Below are positions 50,901-59,900 of a stretch of DNA of 64,000 bases, one piece after another. This stretch comes from Stichopus chloronotus. Taxonomy: Eukaryota > Echinodermata > Holothuroidea > Aspidochirotida > Stichopodidae. Position 1 is the first letter of the stretch. Every line of letters begins with the position of its first letter. The stretch covers positions 15,927,116 to 15,991,115 of the forward strand of contig CM037830.1 of the NCBI GenBank assembly GCA_021234535.1, written 5' to 3'. Position numbers and translations under genes: made by a program. Under the pieces are notes generated by a model. That model searched no databases. It was not told the DNA's origin and saw nothing but the letters and a program-made list of their open reading frames with translations.

Positions 50901-53900
50901 GGTCTCTGTGAGGCTCCCCTCTTTCAAGACGTCCAGATTTTGTTCAGTGAAGAATTTAAATCGATTAGTCTTCCTTTGGGGTTCTGGAGCTAAGGCAGCG
51001 TCCAAGTCTCTCAGTATGTCTTCTACAGGAGATGACGATATACGTATACATGAAAACGTGTGACAAGTCATCATTTATATCTCAAGATGATGAATATTTA
51101 TGATGAACAGGCTATGTATCGTGAATATTCATGACTGTGACGAGTAATCATCATCAAAGATGGCAATGTGGCGCCATCATGTTCTCTTACCGAGTGTCCT
51201 TTCTTTCTTCTCTTGTTTCTCCTTCTTGTGCTTTTTCTTCTTCTTTTTATCTTTCTTAACAAATTTCCAGTCAGTCCTGCGATAAAGTCAATCGTAGATT
51301 AACACTGTTGAATGAGGCACTGTTTAATGTACAAGACAATTGTTTTTTTTTCTCTTGTCTCTTTTTTTTCTTTCGAGAACGATTAAAAGAACTGATGCCA
51401 CGCTGTGGACAAGCAATCATTTTTCCACAAGGAAGGTTGAGGGGGTTGACTGGAGAGGTTAGACTCATCTGTGTGGTACTAACGAACTTGATAGTAAAGT
51501 AGCAATTTGTGACGTTATGCAAATGCGTCATGCACTTGTTTGGGGTTTCCTTCTAAGGTTCGGCGTTTCGATCAGTCTTTCAGTTTAAATTTTTTGGAGA
51601 ATTTGTTATGGAACGCGAAACTGATCACGTGACTATGTCACATACAATGAAAATAACATAACAGGGGTAATACCTTTTTTTGTTTCTTAACTCATCCCTT
51701 TTCCTAAACATTTAATTTTTAGTGTAAAAAAATGAAAAACAGGAAAAATGTAGAATTTTTTGTTTTTGGAGAAATCATTTCAGTCGAACATCTATAAAAT
51801 AGCATGCTGGTGTTTTGCTCGGAACCTGCAAAGATTCAGTTCAAAGTATAATGAGCCGCTGACGTCTCTTTCACATGCAATCTGCCATCAAAATTTTGAT
51901 TATTAAGCAATGATACTATTAACAGGAGTGAGAGATTTATGTTGTCTAAAGTTTCTACCAAATTTTATAGAAACCTTATGCACGTCTGAAAAATATCTCT
52001 GCGTCGTCCTCCACATATGTCGGACATACTTAAGGCTAGAGCGTTGTATGTTGGGTGCGTTCTCGAAGTTTCTAAAATCAGTTCATGTCATTTTATTGCA
52101 TAAATCTTGCAGACAGATGTACGTGAAAAGAAAATTATACATGTCGCAGTCAGTGGATTGACGACGAAAACTTGTAAAGGCACCGAAACATAACATTTCG
52201 CTTTAGTGATTGGCCTTAACTTACTCCCATTCTTCTCCCCTAGGATCAGATTTTTCGATGGGGTCGTTCAAACCTCTTGAACTTCCCTTGTCGTAGTTTA
52301 CCATTGTCTTGCCGTCTTCGATGGTCCCTGGGTCTTCCCCCATCGATCCACTGTCTTCCGATTCTGAGAATGGATCCGATTTGCCTTTCTTTTTCCTTTG
52401 ATCGACAAAAGCAAAAAAAAAAATTAAACTCGGTTTTCAACAGAGTGACGAAAACATTGCCATTTTCTCTCTCTCTTATTTGTTTGTTAAGGCATTGGTT
52501 TCACATTTTCTTACAACCAGTACCTTTTCTTCATAACAAGCTTCATGGCAACTTGTAGCTTCTTCATTCTTTTCTTCTTCTGTTTCAACATCTTCTTCTT
52601 TTCTTTCTTCCTCTGCTGTTTCTCCTCTTGCGTCATCTCCTCGTCCACTTCCCCCTCTGATGACGTGACGTCACTGCTTCTCACACTGCTCACTGGACTA
52701 ACGCTGACCCTTTCCATTTCTTTCGCTATTTTCTTCTTAATTCTGGAGCCAGATCAATGTTAAGGTTGATTATTTTCATATATGTCACTAAAATATTGGA
52801 AATATATCAATTTTAACAAAACCTCAAAATGGGTTATTACAGCAAAGGTAAGGGAAAATGTTACATCTCAATAAAAAATGGCATTATGAAACCATCAATA
52901 GTGGCTTGTCAGGGGGTGGGCACGGGACATTATTCACTTAACCCTGAACTCACTTGTTTCGGAGTTACTTAACATTTAATATGTGTACAGGTCAACTCAC
53001 TTTTCTTTTTCTTTCTCTCTTTTCCTTTCTTTCTTCTCTTTCTTTTCTTCTTTTTTCATTTCGTCCACTTCTTTCTTTTTTACGATCTTCATTTCTGTTT
53101 TCTTTTGTTTCTTTATTTGTTTCGCCTTTTCTTTCTTTTCTTTCTTAATGGCTGCGGTCTCCTCCTCTTGAAGGTTCCGCTGGTCCGACCCGGAGAGGTC
53201 GTCAGTCGCTACGCTGCTGACTGAGCTAGCGGAACTGATTGTGTCGGACGAGCTGCTCGCACTAGTTTACAAGATAAACAAAAATGCAAAAATAAATGTT
53301 ATATTTGACAGCTTCCATTATATTGGCTAAAGAAGATTTTTTCATCTTCTACCGTCCCAGAATTTTTTTTTTTTGTATATTACACTTACACCTCAAGACG
53401 ACTTAACCTGCATAGTGTAATATGGCAAAATAAGCTGACCAAGTGTCAAGGGTTAAGACTCGATTTTTTTTCTTGCAAAAGTCAACCAATTAAGAAATGT
53501 AACAAAGTAATGCAACTTGCAGTAAAATTATTTATCATCTACTAGTTTATAACACAATCGCAACAATTTAAGGAATTAATACAGTATGTGCAAATCGTCG
53601 TATTTCCTGTCTTCTTTATAGTAGGACTAAATACTCATATTTCGAAATAACATGAACATGCATATTTTGTTCAAGTCGTTACGCAGTTAACTACACTTGT
53701 TAAATGCCATAGCTGTCATTTCTTTGATTTTGCAAGTACGCTCTGTATTTTCAAGAAAATTTCAACATGGAAACAACAATTTTTTTTTAACAATTCCTAG
53801 TCACGATATTTCTTTGAATTTATAAAAGAATAAACTTGGTTCTCTCAGTCATCTAATTGGTACTTACCTCTCTGCCTGTTTTGCTTCTTCCTCTTCACCG

Positions 53901-56900
53901 TCAGCATTTTTCTTTAATTTCTTTTTGTCATTTTTATGTAAACTTTCGTCTTTGTTCCCAGCTTTCTCTTTCACTTTTTGTTTTTCTTTGCGTTTGGATT
54001 CTTTGTTTTGTAATTTCTTTTCTCTTTTCTTTTCCTTCTCCGCTTTCCGTTTCGTTTCATTCTCTAACTTCTTTTCTAATTTCATCTTCTTTTCATTGAT
54101 TCGTTTTATTTTCTTCTCTGTCTTCTTAAGAGTGGCTTTTTCTTCTCTTTTGGCTACTTTTTTCTCTGCTCTTTTCTTCCGTCGTTTCTCTTCTTTTAGC
54201 TCCATCTTTGCTTTCTGTGACATTCCAGGGTCCACACCATCATCTTCATCATCGCTGAGCTCAGAACTGTCCACGCTGCTCGAAGTGACGTCACTGACCT
54301 CCGTCGGGCTTTCCGTTGATGATGAACTCACCTCGGATGATGATCTGAATATTGAGAGGTTGGATACACTTCGAAAATATTACGTCATACATCTTAAACT
54401 GCTACAGTGTTCAGTTTCAGAAACTTTCAACAATTCTGCTGTCTGTTTGTGAAACTGCTGTGCTGAAGTCACCACTTGCCATATGAACACTCCATTCCAT
54501 GGTTATTAGTTTGGATTTTTTTTTGGGGGGGGGGGGGCGTTATTTATGTAATACGTTTACCAAGGATGGGACTGAATTTCACACGGTTTCTTCAAAAGGC
54601 GTATAAACTGACTGTCTCATGCAGTAAAATAGCAAACATAGTTTCATTACAGGCCACTTTTGTTCAATTACATCTGACATTTTTAACTACAAACCTAAAT
54701 TTAATCCACCGACAGGATATAATGATGTCATGCATTGATAGACAACGTCCAGCTGGGGACTTTAATGTTTTCTAATTGTAAAAAACTATATCAAACCAAT
54801 CACAATACACCAATATCATCAACATTGTTAAGTCGTGCAAAATATTTATGGCAACTGCTACTTTCTTACAATATTTGATACTCTGTAATGTAAACAAACC
54901 AATTAATTTTCGCTCTTGTCGAGGACTTTAGGACTCAGTAAGTCAGTAAGTTCTTTGCAGAAAAGTATGAAACTTAAGGTCTGACATAAATTCTTAAAAA
55001 AAGAAGAAAAAACAGAGTTGTATAGCACTGCAGAGCACAGACAGATGTAACATATGATAATGCTATTGATTACCATTCATCCACTAGGGTTTCCATATGC
55101 AAGTAAAAATCTCAACACAACCTGTTGCCAAACATGATTCAAGACCCAACTTTTTGTGAGTCTAAGAAACAGCCAGGTCAAGTGAAAGATCGGTTTTAGT
55201 GTTTTTGAAGTGAAATAGTAGGTAGTGGCCGGGGGGGGGGGGGTGGAAATGAGTGACCTTACGGGTATTCTACAATTTATTTCCAACAGATTTTAAGAGC
55301 AAAGTCAAACAAAGCACGTTGCTGTAGGGTTCACGGATAAACTGCAACAGCTTTGTTCCCGGAAATTACCTCCTTTTACGATCATCGCAAGCATTTCCTA
55401 TTCTTTTCCTTACATATTCCTCTTTGTTGGTAAGTTAAGTTAAGTTAATTCATCATAAACTTGACTTCAATTATACACACGCTGATATAGTAATGTATAA
55501 AGACAAAAGAAATGCAGTAAGATGAATGAGCGCAGATTTTGCTCACATCGTTGGTAGTAGCTAATCTAATAAAGGGGGCGGGGGGAGGGGAGAATGTAGG
55601 CTAAACAAAATAACAGCTTCTGATGCCAGATTTATCTCGTCAATGTTTGGATATTTCATTAATTTTTGTAAGCTTCCGTTATGCATTCGGAGAAAATTAC
55701 ATTACATACACGACACCCACTGAGTTGACTTTAAGTTTTAGGGTCCCGATGAAACCACTTTGTAGCTTATTCGATTTTAAGGTTTCGGGAGCCAAAAATT
55801 CAAATTCGTAAACAAAAACCCTGCTATTTATCTAATTTTTCCACCTCTTTTTTTTTTTTTTCAAGAGTGGAGGAAAGGTTCAAAGGAACATAGATGAAGA
55901 GAAGATAAATACAACTGGTCTTACGAAGATTCAGAAGATGATGAAGAGGAGGATGAGTCGGTAGAAGATGATGAATCTGTGGATAAACAAAAGATGGGTG
56001 TGTCTCCTTGGTTACCGAGGGAAGGGGTATTTGTGATGTTTGAATTAAACATAAAACAGTAACTTTCATCGATGAGCGTTAACACAGTGATGTAGGCCAA
56101 TGTTCCAATTACACATTCTACAGTTCTAAAGTTCACCGACTCAGATGAGGTTGATGTTCACCTTAAAATGACTTCTCGCTCCATCAGGTAACGACTCTAC
56201 ACTGCCATTTTCCTCTTTTTTAAGTTAATATTTCTTCGGTTACTACAATTAAAAATGCTTTAGCATTTGTGGGCAATTAACTGTAATATTGTAGTGATCA
56301 AACGAACTTTTTAAGTATTTCACTTCAGAAATAATAGTACAGATACTACGAAAGAAAAGAAGGAAAAAAATACTGCGAAAGAAACCTTGGCTAAACAAGT
56401 TGGTAATACGAAGGTTCATGATCACGACAATTTGTATCTACACTTGTATTTGAAAACTCGTCTCAAATAGTATTTTTGGTATGATTTCACGACGGATTGA
56501 TAATTATCTGAATTTTATGATACGTATTTTACAAATGGCATTTTAAGCAATGCAGTCATGGTAAACGATAGTACAGTAACATGCAGGTGATTGCGTTCGT
56601 GCGTGCGTGCGTACAAGACCACGAATAGTTCTCCTGAAAACCAGGATTTAGGAGGATGGATATCAGGTTATCAATGTCTCTGATATCTCATATTTTCTTC
56701 AGTTTATAAATATTGAGCTAATACTATAGTATAATGTTTAGTTCTTGACAATTTTCTAACTGTCGTCACTCCCAACGTAACTAAACTGAGAACTATGAAG
56801 TCTATATTAATCTAGTAAGTCTTTACCACCTCTTCCTTCATCTTATTTCTCACTCATGTGATCCAACATTTTTTTACCGCCCTTAAAAATATCAACAACA

Positions 56901-59900
56901 TATTTTTCATGACTTTTAAAGCATACATTTGAATTAATGGATTAAAAATTCCATTGCATTCGAAATTTAGTTTTCTGCACCTGATGATGATGATGATGAA
57001 GATGAACTATCCTCTGTTCCCTCTTCATCATTTTCTTTCCCATCTTCGGAGGATGAGTCGTCATACGAAGACGAGCTGCTCTTGGTTCGGACCTTTTTCT
57101 TCTTTTTCTGTTGTTTTTGTTTTTTCTTCTTTTTGTTGCTTCTCGATTCAACATTCTAGTTTAAAACAATGTGGTGAACAAATGGTTGCAAACTTAGGTT
57201 GGCTCACTGTGGTTCAGTCTTTCGAAACGGCTTTTGACACATGCCGTAGAGATGTATTATGTGGAACAAATGGCGCAATTTGTAAATTTGCCGCAGAACC
57301 ATATAGGCACAGGCCAGATCCGTAGATATGGCTGTGGGTACAGCTGTATGGCTCTGATTTATCCAAATGCAATGGCGATACCCGCTATAGCCAGAACAGT
57401 ATTGAGAAGCCCATATGGCTCAAATGTTATTAGTAGAATTAATCAGGTAAAACGACACCATCTTGTGGCAGTTATCACAATTTTCGGATCTGAAAAGTCA
57501 CATTTTCGGAAGTTTCTTTTGTTATACATTTGTTTTCATTCAATGGTCTTTATAAGCTTCACTTTGGCTGGAGTGTACTGAAGTTACATGAGAGGCCGAA
57601 TGAGTCTAGGTTACGTTGACCATATTTATTTACTACAGAATTACCTGAAGAATTTTTTTCATATCTGGAATGCTCTTATAAAGCAAATGGTATTACAGCA
57701 TCCTCTACTAAATGTTATAATTTAAGGACACCGGTTGAAACATTTCATATCTTGTTGCAATGTCGGAATTTTAGCGGTTAGCCTACCCATGTAAAGGAAT
57801 CAGTATCCGATGATTCTCCCCTCTTTGTTTTCTTTTTGTCGGTATTCTTCTTCTTCTTCGGCCTCCGCCCTCTTCCTCCGGATGAGCTGTCACTTAAACT
57901 GCTTGGACTGGAGTAATATTCAACCACGGTTCGCACTTTTCGCCCTGTGTCGTAGAAAGGACGATGCATGACATCTCATGAACAATTGAATCCAATAAAT
58001 AGATACTGAGTGACGTCATTAGCCCAACCAGTTTCTAAAGTGGTAATTTCATGGCAGTACTGATGGTTGTGCTGGCATTGATGGAAGCAGAGTATATAGT
58101 GTTAGTCCTAATGCTGGTACTGCTAGTGGTACAGTATCAACCATAACAGATGTAACAGCAAACGGTAGATACAGTGGTAATAGTATAGCTTGCACGTCAT
58201 CAGTATTTCGAACTCGTATCCTTATACACGTATCATCAAAAGAATTAAGCGCACCAGTACTGTCAGTAGTCTGATAGTGGTATAGTGCTGTTAGAAGCAC
58301 CAAAAATACTAGTAGTACAAAACTAGTAATAGCAATTGTATCAGCAATACTAGACGTGCCGATAGTAATAGCGGCAGTCCCACGTCCAACTACACGTGAG
58401 GTGGTGTATTAGTGGTGACGTTAGTAAAAATTACTGATAATACAATATTTTATAGCGGTAGACATATTGCCAGGGGTACTCTCAGCAGTAATCACAACTA
58501 TGGTAAGACTAGCTGTTAAAGTATCACAATAAGAAATAGTATACTAGTGTGGTGTAGTAACGGTAATACCGTTTGTACCAGTAAATCAGAAAAGTAAATG
58601 TTACAGTAGCGCCAGAAGTCTTAAGAGTCGTAGTGATGGCAGAAGTACTAAAAGCAGTAGTCACCACTAGTGTACTAGTAACTGAAGCGGCAGTAGTAGT
58701 GACAGTAGAAGTACTAAAAGCAGCAGTCACCACTAGTGTACTAGTAACTGAAGCGGCAGTAGTAGTGACAGTAGAAGTTTATACCGAATTTTAATAGTTA
58801 TTCAAGCCAGTCATGTCATCAAATAAGGAGTACTTACTCCAGTGGCTTTAGCATGTAAATGGGTCTTATGGTGTAATGGTCAGCACTCTGGACTTTGAAT
58901 CCAGCGATCCGAGTTCAAATCTCGGTAAGACCTCGAACCACTCCTTTTTGGTTTTTCCACTTTTTTTTATAGATCGCTTTCATACTTTCTTTCCGTAATT
59001 GTATTGTCTAATTATGTAATTTATTGCTGAGAACCAATGAACGGAGGAAACAGCCTCAAAAAAAAAGATAGTTTTTACGTGAATACGTAATTGGTCCTTC
59101 AACTTTCTCCTTCAAAAACAATATTCCAATAAACAGAGGAATTTTTTAGGAAGTTAGCAGAGAAAATGGTTGACTTTCATCCTTTTCTCTTTATCTTTGC
59201 CTTTCTGGAATTCAATTGCAACAATACCATTTTTAACAGGATTTGGTTTATTTGTTGTGTTACCAAATTTACCAAAATTTGGATGGGCGTTCTCCCGAAT
59301 CATATTTTGATCTAAATAATTATCTCACTCGAAAACGTATTCAGGCGAGATTTATTTGTGAGGAATGGGGTGGGGTGCAAATAAAGGGAGAAAATACCGA
59401 AGAAAGAATGTCATTTTGATCTGGAAAGTGATTTCGGCCAAATCTTTTCCGCGCCAACGTATATTGGCGATCCCCTGAGAAAGCACATGTCCTCATGTAG
59501 ACGTATTTCAATATATCCCCCCAATTCTGGTGGGACCCACTTCTTACCCTCCTCATCTTCATAAGGTGGGTCGTCTTTTCCTCTTTCCTCCACATTATCT
59601 AAATGTTGACCTTTCTTTCTTCCTTTTTTCCTCTTTCGCTTCTTCTCCTTCATCTTCCTCTTCTTTTTGTTGCGTCTGTGTCTCCTACTCTTGCGAGTTT
59701 CGGTCTCTGATTCACTGGAGGACGATCCCGTACTTGATGAAGAATAAAGAGGTCAAAGGTCACGGTATTTAAATATTGGCCATAAAAGGGGGCTTTTAAT
59801 TAATTTTTTTTTCTATTGCAGGTATACATAAGCAATTAGCGATGCACATCCATAACGATATTCACAATTTGAAACAAAATCCTAAGCTAACAATTACCTC

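Larger units (their letters stand above)
57945..59547 (-). other. EF-hand gene intron, 1.6 kb, with tRNA-Gln and AGT-rich repeat
   Basis: It holds the AGT/GTA-rich low-complexity tract (58030-58800) and, on the plus strand, the tRNA-Gln gene at 58862-58933. Confidence 0.75.

Noticed and set aside
53925..54452. 175-codon plus-strand frame rich in Phe/Ser
   Set aside because: Reverse shadow of the Lys/Glu-rich minus-strand exon 53868-54344.
57234..57581. 115-codon plus-strand frame in an EF-hand gene intron
   Set aside because: No domain; partly overlaps another frame; intron-like context.
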